From the NCBI GenBank assembly GCA_018398805.1, contig JAGFBZ010002561.1:1-64000 (forward strand): a stretch of 64,000 nt of DNA, read 5' to 3'. The notes beneath the pieces were generated by a model. That model saw only the letters and a list, made by a program, of their open reading frames with translations. It was not told the DNA's origin and searched no databases. This DNA is from Hirundichthys speculiger (lineage: Eukaryota > Chordata > Actinopteri > Beloniformes > Exocoetidae). This document shows, piece after piece, positions 48,129-58,785 of the stretch. The first letter of the stretch is position 1; each line of letters starts with the position of its first letter. The translations under genes were made by a program, and so were the position numbers.

Positions 48129-49083
48129 GTAAGGACAGCAGACAGACATGCACTGACAGAACACGAGTCTGGGCCATTTTTAGCTCACAACATTGTGGTA
48201 TATGTTTATGTTTGTTTATGTTAAGAAGTTTGTTGCCAGAAGCCCATCACGTTACATCAGGTATCACTGGTTCTTGAGCAGCTGAAAAAACATTTGAGTT
48301 TATCTTAAAATTGAAAAACTGTCTATAGATTAGACTGTCATTAAGTTGTAAGAAACGAGTAAGGGCACGACAAAAACATTAACAATGGCAGCACTATCTC
48401 AGTTAAAGGGTACTTAAAGGTTTTTTTTTTTTCTTTTGGAACTGAGGTTTATAATTACTGAAGTAATTATGAGTAGTTAGTGTCTTATGTGCAGTAGACA
48501 GCAGTCCCTCAGCACTCTCAGTTTGGAGGATCAGGGGAGTTTTGATGCAGAGCTAAGTGCTAAATTAAATTAAGGTAGGAGAACTAACCATCACTTTTGT
48601 ATCAAACATTTACATGGAGTCTACATAACACTATGCTACATCGGCCATGAACTGTGTTGTAACACATAAAGACAATGTCGTGCCTGGTGTACATTTGATG
48701 TGGCATGAATATGTCTAATGCCCCATTCACACTGGACAAGTATTTTTTGAGCATCTTGTGATATTAATCCAGTGAAAATGTGCCATGTCTGTGATTTGTA
48801 GAGTAAAGATTCCACTGCAAATTACCTAACCCTATTTTCAGCAAACACTGAGGTCCATGGGACAATTTTAAGCCTGTGCAAATGCATATTTCAGTAATTC
48901 AGTGATTTGCGGGCAGAAAGCTCATTTGAAAAAAAATTCCGCTAGCCACCTTTTCTGTCTCATTTCTGGTGTAATTATGCAGGTGATATAATGATATTAT
49001 ACAATTACATTGAATTATATCTACCACACATAATAGTATGATATTTTTATTTTTTCTAAAAATCGAGAAATTAGAGGGTGGCC

Positions 49084-49520
49084 TTCATTCTGAGGAGCTG
49101 GTAGCCTAGCCGTTAGTCTAGATGTTAGCCTAGCTGTTAGCCTAGCTCCTGAGTTTCTCAGAACACACAAAAAACTGTTCAAAGGAATGTTTTAAAGGGA
49201 TACGTCCAACATTTTGGGAATTTGCATATTTACTGTCAACCCCAGAGTTTGATAAGAGGACAAATAATTTTGAACCTCGATGACTAAAAAAAGCAAGCTT
49301 AGCTTAACATAGTCACTGGAAGTGGATTGCTACACGTAGCATAAGTGACAAAAAAAACTTTCTAATAGCTCTAAAATGTTTTTATTTATAGTATGTGACT
49401 TGTAAATTTACCTTGTCTAGAGATAACTACGTAAAATGAGACAGCAGTCTTATAAAGAGAGATAAATATAGCGGGAACTAAATTCTGGTAAAGCACCACT
49501 ACTTGGCTGCACCAACAAGT
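49084..49520. repeat. Diverged interspersed repeat with GTTAGCCTAGC units
   Basis: Three imperfect units of GTTAGCCTAGCT/GTTAGTCTAGAT at about 49103-49148 are followed by GGGATACGTCCAACATTTTG, then AAGCTTAGCTTAACATAGTC. This matches the general pattern of a fish repeat (acgtccaacattttggga...gttagcttagcttagcataaagactgg). Confidence 0.5.
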
Positions 49521-51500
49521 CACAACATGTCAATGAAAACATTTTTAAAAAGGCGTGGATGCAAAAAAAAAAAAGAAAGAAAGAAAAAAAAGCATGTGTT
49601 AAATGTATTTCTATAATTTTTTGTAATGTAGAGGTCCTCTTTAAATTCTTGAGAGTGAGCTGAAATAGATACAGATTGAATTAAAAGGGCTGCCAGGTGG
49701 CCTTGTGATGAGAGGAACTGAACAGATGGAAAACTGCAGGACAATCGATTGCTGGCCCGATTCATCCATTGTGTGTGGTTTATATCTTATCTGAGACAAT
49801 GTTCATCTAATTTTGAAGAAGCGTTACAGAAGGACAAAGAAATTAAACAGAAAAAAATAGATTTAAATTTGTAGAATTATGAAATCGTGACGCATGTAAT
49901 ACCACTTTGTACAGGTGGTACATTTGGCAGACTTTGCAGTTCAAATTGGACTTGGATGTGTGGACATTTATTGCAAAAAGTTACAAGACCTACTGACAAG
50001 TGAATCAGATTATGGACTCTGTGACAAACCAGAAGTCCCAAACACTCACCTGTTCTCACTTTAATGAGCACATCTCAGTCATTACAGGTCCTCATAAAGC
50101 ACAATGCACGAAAATCAAATGACTACATCTCATCATCCCATTCACTGTTGTCAGTTCACCCAAATAATAATAATAAAGCATCTTGTTTTCATCATTACAT
50201 TGTTATTTCTAAAAGCAGTTACCATTTTTATTCTTATTTTTCTTATATCTACTATGTAGAGCGTTTTATTTTCATGTGAAAAGAGTTGTTCGTAGAGATA
50301 CTTTGATAAAGAATCATCAGTTGACTCCTCAGCTTCAGGGACTGATTTCTCATGTTTAACGTATTTCGTCCCTGCAGCATATCTTTTACTGATTTACCTC
50401 AGTTTTCAGCAATGATGAGTTTAAAAAAAAGCTAAGCATGGAAAGAAAAAAGAAAGTTTAACAATTAAGCCATTTTATAACATAAAACAACAACAACAAA
50501 AAAAAAACATCAATTGGAGCTAATATGACATTATATACGTAATTCATCTGCTAGAAATGTGAATAAGCCTCTATCTAACATTTCATTGAACATAAAGTAT
50601 AAACCATAAATTTTATGTCAGTGTAGACAAATGTCAATGATATATATATTTTTTCCTTTTTTAATCTTTTGACGGCACACTGTAACTAATTAAATCCTAT
50701 AATGTCTGATGAACTCAGATCTCAGATATGTCACGTTAAAAACCCAGACAGTTGCCTCTACTTCGATGAACATCACGATTCATGAAAGAGGAACATTACA
50801 TTGAGTTCTGGAGACCTGTCTGAGACAGATTTGACTCCAGCAGGACCCAGTCATCCTGATGGAGACTCATCTTCTACTGCTGCTGACGTGGAAGCACCAC
50901 CGTCCTGAGAGAAATGTCTTGTGTGATGGTCACAGTCGTGAAAACCCACCTCTGTCTTTCTCCGGCTCAGAGCTCGAGGCGCAGCTCCTCTGTCTTGTAA
51001 TGGAGTTATAGATTAGTGTTTTTATAGAGGGGTCAATACTTCCTTGCAAACCTGTAGTGCTGTATGCATTATCGATCTGTCAACAAAGGGGTGTGCGTAT
51101 TTCTACATACTCCTACGTTTTAGATTAGAGGCTAATAATAAAAAATGATTACCACTTCAGTCAGCGGCTGTCAGGTTTTGTTTGATGGCGAAGATGCCGG
51201 ATTTTGATGAGCTGCACCTCTGCAGAAAAGACAAGAAAAAGGGGAAAGTTCTGTGACCTTTTATCAGTTATTTTAATGTCTTATCAGCTGAGAAAGACAT
51301 TTAGATTTATATCCATGAAAGATGCAAAAAAAAAGTACTTTTGAGCCCTGAAAACTCTGTTGGTTTCAGTAACAAACTACTGTGTTGAATCCACAAGTGA
51401 ACTGTTGTGATTTTTAATTTGTTTGGACCTTTAATTGCCACAATAAATGCAGCAAACGGCAAAGCCATGAACCTTTATCAAAGCAGTAACTCTTTTTAGG

Positions 51501-51715
51501 TGTTGATTGCTGCCATCGGCAGGAACTTCAGTCAGAGGCAGCAGGGGTGAGGGGTGTAGAAATAAAACAGAACAGGAAAAAAAAGAGACAAACAGACAAA
51601 AAGGAATAATAAATTTGTTAGGAAATGTAATATTTAAATTGGAGAGCCTGACTTCTTCATTTGAACTCGTGTCCTGTGTCACAAATATCCATCTGACATT
51701 TGTAACAAACCAAAT
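51501..51715 (+). repeat. About 200-bp repeat, copy 1
   Basis: GTTGATTGCTGCCATCGGCA...GAGAGCCTGACTTCTTCATT...TGTCCTGTGTCACAAATATC...GACATTTGTAACAAAC aligns in the same order and orientation with 54671-54868, at clearly less than perfect identity. It is either an old interspersed family or an old local duplication. Confidence 0.6.
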
Positions 51716-53056
51716 GGTTGGTCTTTGATTTTTTTTTTCCCCACTGCTGTGTGTGTGTGTTTGATTTATTTAATTTTCCTCGCCGATGTCAGCTGCCACA
51801 GTTAAACTGTCAGTGTGTGAAAGCATTTTATTTGGTCAGAATTCTGAACATATTTAACCTTAATAGACGTGCTTTGTGAAGAAAACTGAAACACATAGCT
51901 CACATTTACAGCGCAGGGTCCAAGAGCCTCAGTTCTTGTTTGTTTCCTTCCCGTGAGGCGCACACTCACATGTGACCAGAGAGCAGTGAAAGAGTGCGTG
52001 GATTTGCATTTTCTCAAGTCAGCTTCAGGAATCATTTAGATTTGGAGATAAATCTGATATGAATCCCGCTTGTATAATCACATTTGCCATATTTGCCATA
52101 TTTGTAACAGAAAATAATTGAGAAGCACTGACGTAAACACTGGTGGACTCTTCTCTTCCTTTGCTGACCTCCAAGAATGTTTTGGAAATAATGGCTTGAT
52201 ATAATTTCCTGCGTCTTTCACAGCTGTCACAGCCACGAAAAAAAGAGGCTCACATTGTAGCCAATTTTCTTTTTCTTTTTGAACACATTGACAACACGAT
52301 AAATGTGCACGTAATGCGTAATACTGAAGATGGTGTGTCACCAAACAAATGAAAACATGTCCACAAACTTCTACTTCTACTTCACCCCTGTTAGTTGAAA
52401 GTAGCACCATTTTTTTCTTCCCTGTTCTGCTTATTTTTTCTGGCTCAATGGCCCAGCTACTTTGGCTAGTCGGTGTTAGCCGATGTTAACCCAATGGAAA
52501 TAACAGATATGGGTTGCTGTTAAAAGATGATATAAACAACCTGTAAAAAAAGAAAAAAAAAAAGACTTGAATATAGGCAATAAACTGAAATTGGCCATCA
52601 AGACCTGCACTGTAAATCCATGTATTTAAAATGCTTGTAAATTAACCGTTGACCTTGTATGAGTATTTTTTTATTGCCTTGATTTATAGCACAACATTAT
52701 TGTTTCCTGTTTAAAGATCTGTTCAAGTTCCCTGTAATATAAGAAACTGCACTAAAAAAAACAGAGTTTTGTGAGCTGAAGAGGAAAATCTATCTCAGCA
52801 GCTGAAGCGGCCTGATTGTAATTGCTGTTTATGCTGCTTTTTTCAGTGTGTTTTGGTATTTCAGTCACACACTTGACGCTGCCAGGATGATACCTGTCAT
52901 CGTTTCCTCTTGTAGACGGTCACTCAGCTCCCGCTCTGATCCTACACTCCTGATTAAAGTTTAGACTCTTGAGAGCATCATCTCTGTTCTCTGAGCCCAG
53001 ATATCAGCGAGGAGGATGCACATCAAATACCAAACCGTCTATCTTTGTTTTTTCAG

Positions 53057-53176
53057 GACGACAAGGATGACGACATGTGTGAGGAGGAGGAGCAGTGCGG
53101 AAACAAAGCGACTAACTCAGCCAGCAGGATGAGGCAGCTGTGGTGGGGATCGCGCCGGAGCACAGATGAGAAAAAC
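53057..53176 (+). CDS. piezo2: Piezo2 coding exon 9
   Basis: The exon encodes residues 388-427, a polar cytoplasmic linker: DDKDDDMCEEEEQCGNKATN, then SASRMRQLWWGSRRSTDEKN. The second half aligns with the mammalian GRRRSLWY...TDERK segment. The first half is acidic as in other Piezo2 proteins but poorly conserved. The acceptor is TTTTTTCAG|GACGA and the donor is AAAAAC|GTACGT, phase 0 to 0 (120 nt), so skipping would keep the frame. Confidence 0.88.
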
Positions 53177-53897
53177 GTACGTCCGGTTTAATGGCACAAA
53201 TGAGCAGTGTTGTGTCGATGATGCCTCATCATTAAAAAAAAGCTTTGGTCTGCAATACTTGTATGAAATCCAGTTCTGGAAGCTGATGGAAGGCAGTTAT
53301 GAAAAGGTGTTGGAAATCTAGACAACCTTGAAAACATCTTCATGTCAACCTTCCAACTTCTGAAATGCAAAAATAAAATCAGTCTGCATTTTTGGCTGAG
53401 AGAAAAAACCCAAAACATTTGTCCCCGTACCAGCTTTAGAGCTGATAGCACACACTGACCTGGAACATTTTTTATTCCTTTCAACTATTAAAACGAATGA
53501 ACCGGCTTGCAGAATGATGCAAGCTGGTAATATTTTAGAGCAACCTTAGTTTCAGATAAACAGGAAAACAGAAGCAGCTGTTTATGCTTTCACAGGCTTC
53601 ATAATAGACTTACCCGTTGAATGATTTCATTTAAACCCGCCATCTCTCTCACACTCCTACACACACTTTCTGACCTTGTTCCTATATCAAAGTCTGCAGA
53701 CTGTCTCCAATGGCCACCTCCTGAAGTCTAACAGCTTTTAGTGTGCGCCGCCTCTCATGAGTGATGGGCTCGATTCACAGAGTAGTGCTGCACAGCTTTG
53801 TTCTTGCTCATCAGCGACCATAAAGAACACGGAGGCCTTTGACTTCAGCAGCTCGTCGATAACAAACCTTGCCTCATATGCTCTTATCTCCTCCTAG
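53177..53897 (+). other. Intron 9 (about 0.7 kb)
   Basis: No repeat or gene seen. It ends with the pyrimidine-rich CTCTTATCTCCTCCTAG acceptor. Confidence 0.7.
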
Positions 53898-53933
53898 CTC
53901 CTCTCCACCCAGGATGGCATCAGTACAACTGAG
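53898..53933 (+). CDS. piezo2: Piezo2 coding exon 10 (36-nt in-frame small exon)
   Basis: The exon encodes residues 428-439, LLSTQDGISTTE, corresponding to the mammalian LLSMTQDDYKPSDG that directly follows TDERK. At 36 nt it is too short for an open-reading-frame scan. It was found from the homologous gap between exons 9 and 11 and has clean splice sites (TCCTCCTAG|CTCCT and ACTGAG|GTGCGG). Both boundaries are phase 0, so it can be included or skipped without changing the frame. Confidence 0.8.
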
Positions 53934-54405
53934 GTGCGGCTGCTCTGGATGTGTTGTTAGATCTTCTCGTCTTTACCCCTCAGTCTTGCTGCAAGAAAAT
54001 GAATAACTGCAAAGTACTTTTCACACTGCATCCTCATCAAATGGGGTTATGTTAAGAGCACAGAAAACAGAATAAATATGAGAGGGTTTTTTTTTTGTGT
54101 GTGTGTTTTCTTTTTAAACTCAGGCTTGGTGAGGGAGATAGATTTCTTTAAATCAAACAATGTGCAGTGTGAAATGTAGTAATTATACCTTTCATTGCCC
54201 CTGAGAGCCAAAGCATAGTAACTACAGGGTAAATTGCTAGTGAAACAAACAAAAACGAATAGTTAATATCCAGCAGACAAATCATTTAATCCCACAAGTT
54301 ACTATTTTTTGCCTTTTGGGGGGCAAAATGTTATAGAGCAGCATGATCCCATATTATAGTTGACAGTTTACAGAAACGGATTTGTACTTTCTAACAAATG
54401 TGCAG
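53934..54405 (+). other. Intron 10 (about 0.5 kb)
   Basis: AT-rich with T- and G-runs near 54087 and 54318. Nothing else recognised. Confidence 0.7.
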
Positions 54406-54524
54406 GTTGTTCTCACCTCAAACGGGACGTTCCTTTGACTTCGTCACGACGGAGAATGGACCAGCGTGTCTGGACTTGTACTCCACGCCTCAGTATAAAA
54501 TGGACAAGCCCGCTGACGGTGCAG
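54406..54524 (+). CDS. piezo2: Piezo2 coding exon 11, carries an apparent one-base insertion
   Basis: The exon encodes residues 440-478 after correction. It begins VVLTSNGT in phase 0, aligning with mammalian LLVTVNGN. It then changes frame to SFDFVTTENGPACLDLYSTP and QYKMDKPADG, matching the highly conserved ENGP..ADLYSTPQY. Read literally, the phase-0 frame hits TGA at 54436-54438. The length of 119 nt is incompatible with phase 0 in and phase 1 out, whereas 118 is compatible. The extra base is best placed in the TT at 54430-54431. The acceptor is AAATGTGCAG|GTTGT and the donor is GGTGCAG|GTGAGC. Confidence 0.82.
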
Positions 54525-54670
54525 GTGAGCTGTTCACCATCTGCCGTAAAGGTTCCCCAGGAGGCTTTAAACTAGTGAAAGTAGGGCAATCATCTGTTTA
54601 AAAAAGTAAATGAAGGTTAGTGATACGTTGGAAGCTGATCCTTTTGGTTCTGCAAGCTTGCCTGGATGTT

Positions 54671-54868
54671 TAGTTATTAATCGCTGCCGTTGACGGAAAC
54701 CTCTGAGACAGCAGGGATGACGTTTGTATTAAAACAAAAAACAGGCAAGCCAAAACGAATAAATGCATTTTTTAGGAAACAGCATTTTAATAAAAGAGTC
54801 TGACTTCTTGGTTAAAACCGGCATCCTGTGTCTTATATGCACACTTGGCATTTGTAATAAAATTATGA
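54671..54868 (+). repeat. About 200-bp repeat, copy 2
   Basis: GTTATTAATCGCTGCCGTTG...AAGAGTCTGACTTCTTGGTT...ATCCTGTGTCTTATATGC...GGCATTTGTAATAAAA aligns with 51501-51715 across most of its length, in the same orientation. Confidence 0.6.
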
Positions 54869-55369
54869 TACCCCTCTCAAAAGAGAAAAAAACAGAAACT
54901 TATATCTAATTTAGAGCTTTTCCTGTATTCAGCTGGCTGGGATGAAATGTATTTGCACATCAGATGATGTATTTGCCTTTCTTTTGGGCTAGAAAAAAGC
55001 TTATAAAAATCTTTTAAAAAATGCCATGCACACATTTGTAATTAGATAAACAAATCCAACGTGCTGGAACGGTTAAAACCGTTTACAGTTGATGCTAAAT
55101 AAATGACTGAAAGTAGACTTGATGAAGAAAAGAGAACTAGTATGTAAGACTATAAGGAACTAGAAAAGCACTCTAAATATTAGTCGTACATGTAGCACTG
55201 ACAATATGGGACTGCTAAAAAAATACCATATCTTCCTTTATTTTGTGATGCACACAAAAATAAATAGATAATAATGCTATAAAGAGTTCATGCAATATTT
55301 GTTTCCAAAGTCAATATATTAAATATAAAATAAACAACCTCAATGTTTTTATAGAGATTGCAATAAAAT

Positions 55370-55715
55370 CCGCCTTCTGGATCAGATACAGATCAGCCTT
55401 TTAAATTTGATAGAGGTTTCCATTGTCAATCCCTGAGTCAGATTTCATGAGTTTGGGGCAATAATTAATGGAGATATTGAGAAACAAAATTTTTGGCCCC
55501 ATTGACCTCATTGTTATTGAAAAATTGAAAGTGATCCAGAATCCAGGATTTCTTCTGAATCACACCCAAAATGAAATCAGTTCCTCCTTTTCACATTTCT
55601 GACAACTCCTGAAAATTTCATCAAAATCCGTCCATAACTTTTTGATTTATCTTGAACACAGACAAACAGATAAACAGACAGATAAACACCGGCAAAAACA
55701 TAACCTCCTCAGGTT
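55370..55715 (+). repeat. Interspersed repeat, probable retroelement 3' end
   Basis: TTCTGGATCAGATACAGATC...TTTGGCCCCATTGACCTCAT...GAAAATTTCATCAAAATCCG, TCCATAACTTTTTGATTTAT and a terminal run of ACAGACAAACAGATAAACAG make a pattern common at the 3' ends of fish interspersed repeats (short tandem tail). No coding part is present. Confidence 0.6.
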
Positions 55716-55821
55716 AATTGCTAATCTGTTAATTAGCATGTGACATATCTGATGCCATTATCATACTCAACATATCTGGGCATAACCTTTTTGCTCTTTT
55801 TTTTTTTTCTAATCTGAACAG

Positions 55822-55991
55822 AAAAGAAAGAAGAGTGTGTGTATGAGGTGTGTTTGCCTCCAGAGGATTCAGTGCTGAAGGAGTCTGAAGAGGAAGAGAA
55901 GGATTTAAAGAACAAAGGTGTCAGTGCAATGGTCAAAGTCTTCCACTTCATCATGAAGCAGAGCTACATCTGTGCCCTCATAGCCATGATG
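55822..55991 (+). CDS. piezo2: Piezo2 coding exon 12
   Basis: The exon encodes residues 479-535: EKKEECVYEVCLPPEDSV, then the acidic LKESEEEEKDLKNKGVSAM and VKVFHFIMKQSYICALIAMM. MKQSYICALIAMM is one of the best-conserved N-terminal Piezo2 blocks and forms the first helix of the next blade unit. The acceptor is AATCTGAACAG|AAAAG and the donor is GCCATGATG|GTGAGT, phase 1 to 0. Its entry phase of 1 is what forces a 118-nt exon 11. Confidence 0.95.
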
Positions 55992-58049
55992 GTGAGTCCT
56001 TCAGCCCGCGGGTGGTTTGACGTACAGAAGCTCTGTTTTCTGGATGTCTGTGATTTATTTAAGTGTCACTGGATACATTCAAAATTTACCCCAGTGCAAC
56101 ACTGGAACCGGAAAACAATTCAAACTCACAGACCAGTTGGAGAAATGCTTCGTAAATTCCTGTTGATAAAGATGATTTTGAGGAAGGCCCTGAACCTGAA
56201 GGTCCTCTCTGCTTAAGTGGAACCAACCAACTTAGAGAAACTGTGTTGTACTGGGCAGCTTCTACGGCTGCATGCATGGCAGGTAAACTAAAAATCAGCC
56301 CCCATTCTCGCGTCTATCCATCCATTTCCGTTACTTGCTTTATTCTGTTCAGGCTTCAGATCATCCCAGCTATCGTTTGGGTGAGAGGCGGGGTCACACA
56401 GAGGGTCAAATACCCGTGCATACCCACACTCACTTTTATTCAAGAATCACCACTCAACCTTTCAGGCATGTTTTTAGACTGTTGGACAAACCACAGTGAA
56501 AACAAAAAGACTCCAGCCCCCCCCCACTGGGATTTGACCTGGGGGGAAAAGAAATCTCACACCGTACCAGAATTGAAACCATAAACCTTCTTGCTGTGAG
56601 GTAACAGCTGTAATTTCTCTTTCTCATATAAAATGGTTCATTTTATTCGCACATAGTTAGTTTGACTGGATTATGACTTGATTATAGATTGGTTCTTACA
56701 AGAGACTATATTTTTAAATGTCAGACCATATTTTTGGTGCTGTGAAGGAATACAAGTGTTAATTTGGAAAGGTAAAAATCAGCGGTTTACCCCCGGAGCG
56801 AAGCCGTCAAAAAAGTTAATCGAAAAGACCAGACGAACTCTCAGTGTTTAAGGGGCATATTTCACCCTCAGCTCTCACATGTTTGTGTGAGACCGGTCAT
56901 GTTGCAGGAGTTATTCATCCATCCAGCCATATTCTACCTTTTCATCGTGCTCTGGGTTAGATGTTGTTATTTTGACTTTCATGACGAGTTGAATGGGCTC
57001 ATTGGAACTCATTTAAAAACAGTTTACCATTCAGCGGGACAACAACGGTCAGAAATCAACAGCAGTCGAGGTGCAGAGGTGAAATGCGCTTAACGTGCCA
57101 TGTTTTATTGATCGTAAGCAAGTGGGGCCAAAATAGAAGCAGAAGCTGCTTTCACATAGATATTGTCGCGTGAAGATTGCAACCCTCCAGCTGTGCATTC
57201 ACAGCGATTCAACGAACACGCAGTTTTCGAAAAGCATTATGGTGTTACTACAATCTGAAGGCAGTTTTCTTAACTTCGTGGTCCAAAGCCAGCATCAAGT
57301 TCCTAATGCATGTGGCCGCTGGTTGCTTTATTTAGTCTGCGTTGAATAAAACATGGTGCTGGAAAAAAACGCCAATTTCTGTGGCTTCAGTTTCTCCGTC
57401 ACCGCTGGCATTGACAGTGTTACAGCAGCAGCAGACGGGAGCTGGAGCTGCTGGGAGATGCCAGCCTGGTTTCAGCCGGCGGTGACTCCAGGAGGGTTAA
57501 CTGAGGCTGGTGCCCCCTGTGAAGGAGCAAATTTCATGTTACAGCCAGTCCAGCTGCTCTCTGCGGATTTAAAGCAACACGGGTAGAAAACCCACCGGGC
57601 TGTCATTCGCCATCACTGTCTGCACGGAGACGTCCTCACACTCCTGTAACACCTTACCATGTTCCCAGTTCAATAAGCCCTCATTTCGGCCCCATTAAGC
57701 CTCTGTTTCTCAGCACAGTGGGGCGTAATAAAGGCACCGCCGAGGTGCAACAAAACCAGATGTGTGAATGTGGCTGTAGAAACCCAACAACCGCATCACG
57801 AGGGAGGACACAAAGAGCCAGCTCATGTCACTGGTTCAAGGCAGTTGTTAAATGCATCATAAATAATATTTTATCTACATTTGTCATTTATAAACAGCAG
57901 AGGCCTGTTTGTTTAAAAATGTCTCCAGTCAGGCCTCTGGATCGCTCACTGGTTCGAGCTGAGGGCCCAAATATTAATATTCCCAATAAAGGCCACTCGT
58001 GCCACAAAAAGAAACCTTAAAAAAAATGTCTATAATGTGTTGTTTGCAG
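55992..58049 (+). other. Intron 12 (about 2.1 kb)
   Basis: Contains a minus-strand copy of the tRNA-like fish repeat (56312-56605). The rest is without recognised features. Confidence 0.75.
56312..56605 (-). repeat. tRNA-like teleost interspersed repeat, second copy
   Basis: The minus-strand counterpart of 19796-20098. GCTATCGTTTGGGTGAGAGG at the left corresponds to the 3' block. CCCCCACTGGGATTTGACC and AACCTTCTTGCTGTGAGGTA at the right correspond to the tRNA-like head read backwards. It is diverged, with a C9 run at 56518. Confidence 0.65.
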
Positions 58050-58280
58050 GCGTGGAGCATCACATACGTCAGCTGGTTGACGCTGGTCTTCCTCCTCTGG
58101 TCGTGCATTCTGTGGATGGTGAGGGACAGGAGGCATTACGCCATGATGTCTTCCCCCTTCATGGTGGCGTATGGCAACTTCCTGATAGTCCTGCAGTACA
58201 TCTGGAGTTTTGAGAACATGACGCCAAGGTCGGGATTCTTTGTCAAGAAGAACAACCCGTTCCACTCTCTCTCGTCCAAG
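58050..58280 (+). CDS. piezo2: Piezo2 coding exon 13
   Basis: The exon encodes residues 536-612: AWSITYVSWLTLVFLLWSCI, LWMVRDRRHYAMMSSPFMVA, YGNFLIVLQYIWSFENM and TPRSGFFVKKNNPFHSLSSK. It supplies two or three transmembrane helices of a blade unit and the conserved WSITY.SWLT, Y.M.SSPF and LQYIWSFE motifs. The 231-nt exon is phase 0 to 0. The acceptor is TTGTTTGCAG|GCGTG and the donor is TCCAAG|GTATGG. Confidence 0.96.
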
Positions 58281-58663
58281 GTATGGCAGTTAAATCTTTT
58301 TTTTTCCTCCTGATTTTCAGCATGTAAAATAAGGCAGCTGTCATGCAGCTTTTTTTTTTTAAAGTGTGTCTGTGCTTATCTTTCCTCCAAGATAAGCACA
58401 GACACACAGCAGATATCTGTAGATAAACTGAAGATTTGCGTATGTGCATCTGTTGTGTATTTCTTTACGTGCCAGGTGACTAATATACGCTTTAAATCCA
58501 ATTCAAGTTTATAAACTCAGTTCTGATTTACTGCATAAACTGTCTTTTCACGATTACTGGCCACTCGTAATTGAGTGAGTTCAAGTCAACTAACTACTTA
58601 ATTAGTTTATCTTTTCTTTTCGTGACGGCCGTCTGTCACAAACACGTTGTTGGTTGTGCGTAG
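58281..58663 (+). other. Intron 13 (383 nt) with perfect hairpin
   Basis: A short intron with a weak final tract (GGTTGTGCGTAG). It contains a perfect 19-bp inverted repeat at 58364-58407 (listed separately) and a T10 run at 58351. Nothing else recognised. Confidence 0.8.
58364..58407. repeat. Perfect 19-bp inverted repeat (hairpin), 6-nt loop
   Basis: The left arm GTGTGTCTGTGCTTATCTT (58364-58382), loop TCCTCC (58383-58388) and right arm AAGATAAGCACAGACACAC (58389-58407) pair without a mismatch. Transcribed from either strand it would form a stable stem. CAGATATCTG, a 10-bp palindrome, follows at 58410-58419. Confidence 0.95.
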
Positions 58664-58785
58664 ATGCTGTGCATGCTGAGCTTCTGGCTGCTGCTCAGAC
58701 AAACGCTGACAGAGAGAAAAGGAGAAACAAAAAGAAGACAGCGCAGGTCTCTCAGACGTTCATGTGGAGGATGAGAAGAAGAAAG
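58664..58785 (+). CDS. piezo2: Piezo2 coding exon 14, carries an apparent one-base insertion
   Basis: The exon encodes residues 613-652 after correction. It starts MLCMLSFWLLLRQTLTE, matching the mammalian LFTITFWLLLRQHLTE helix. It then changes frame to KQKEDSAGLSDVHVEDEKKK, which aligns with the following charged linker (EALLSEV...). Read literally, the first frame runs to TGA at 58772-58774. The exon is 122 nt, but phase 0 in (exon 13) and phase 1 out (exon 15) need 121. The extra base is within AAAAGG at 58717-58722. The acceptor is TGTGCGTAG|ATGCT and the donor is AAGAAAG|GTAAAC. Confidence 0.85.

Larger units (their letters stand above)
48129..53056 (+). other. Intron 8 (about 4.9 kb)
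   Basis: Contents include a diverged fish repeat with GTTAGCCTAGCT units and ACGTCCAACATTTTGGGAAT (about 49084-49520), and the first of two related copies of a 200-bp repeat (51501-51715). The remainder is AT-rich with short homopolymers and a TG microsatellite near 51748. No gene was recognised. Confidence 0.75.
54525..55821 (+). other. Intron 11 (about 1.3 kb)
   Basis: Contents include copy 2 of the 200-bp repeat (54671-54868) and a LINE-tail-like repeat (about 55370-55715). A polypyrimidine tract TTTTTTTTTTTTCTAATC precedes the acceptor. Confidence 0.75.

Noticed and set aside
58700..58740. Programmed ribosomal frameshift in exon 14
   Set aside because: There is no canonical slippery heptamer plus pseudoknot. 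Two other exons have unrelated one-base shifts, and other vertebrate Piezo2 genes need none here.
42557..58774. Selenocysteine readthrough of the three in-exon TGA codons (42557, 54436, 58772)
   Set aside because: All three stops are TGA, but reading through would stay in the wrong frame. The downstream conserved protein is in a shifted frame, so indels explain the data and recoding as selenocysteine does not.
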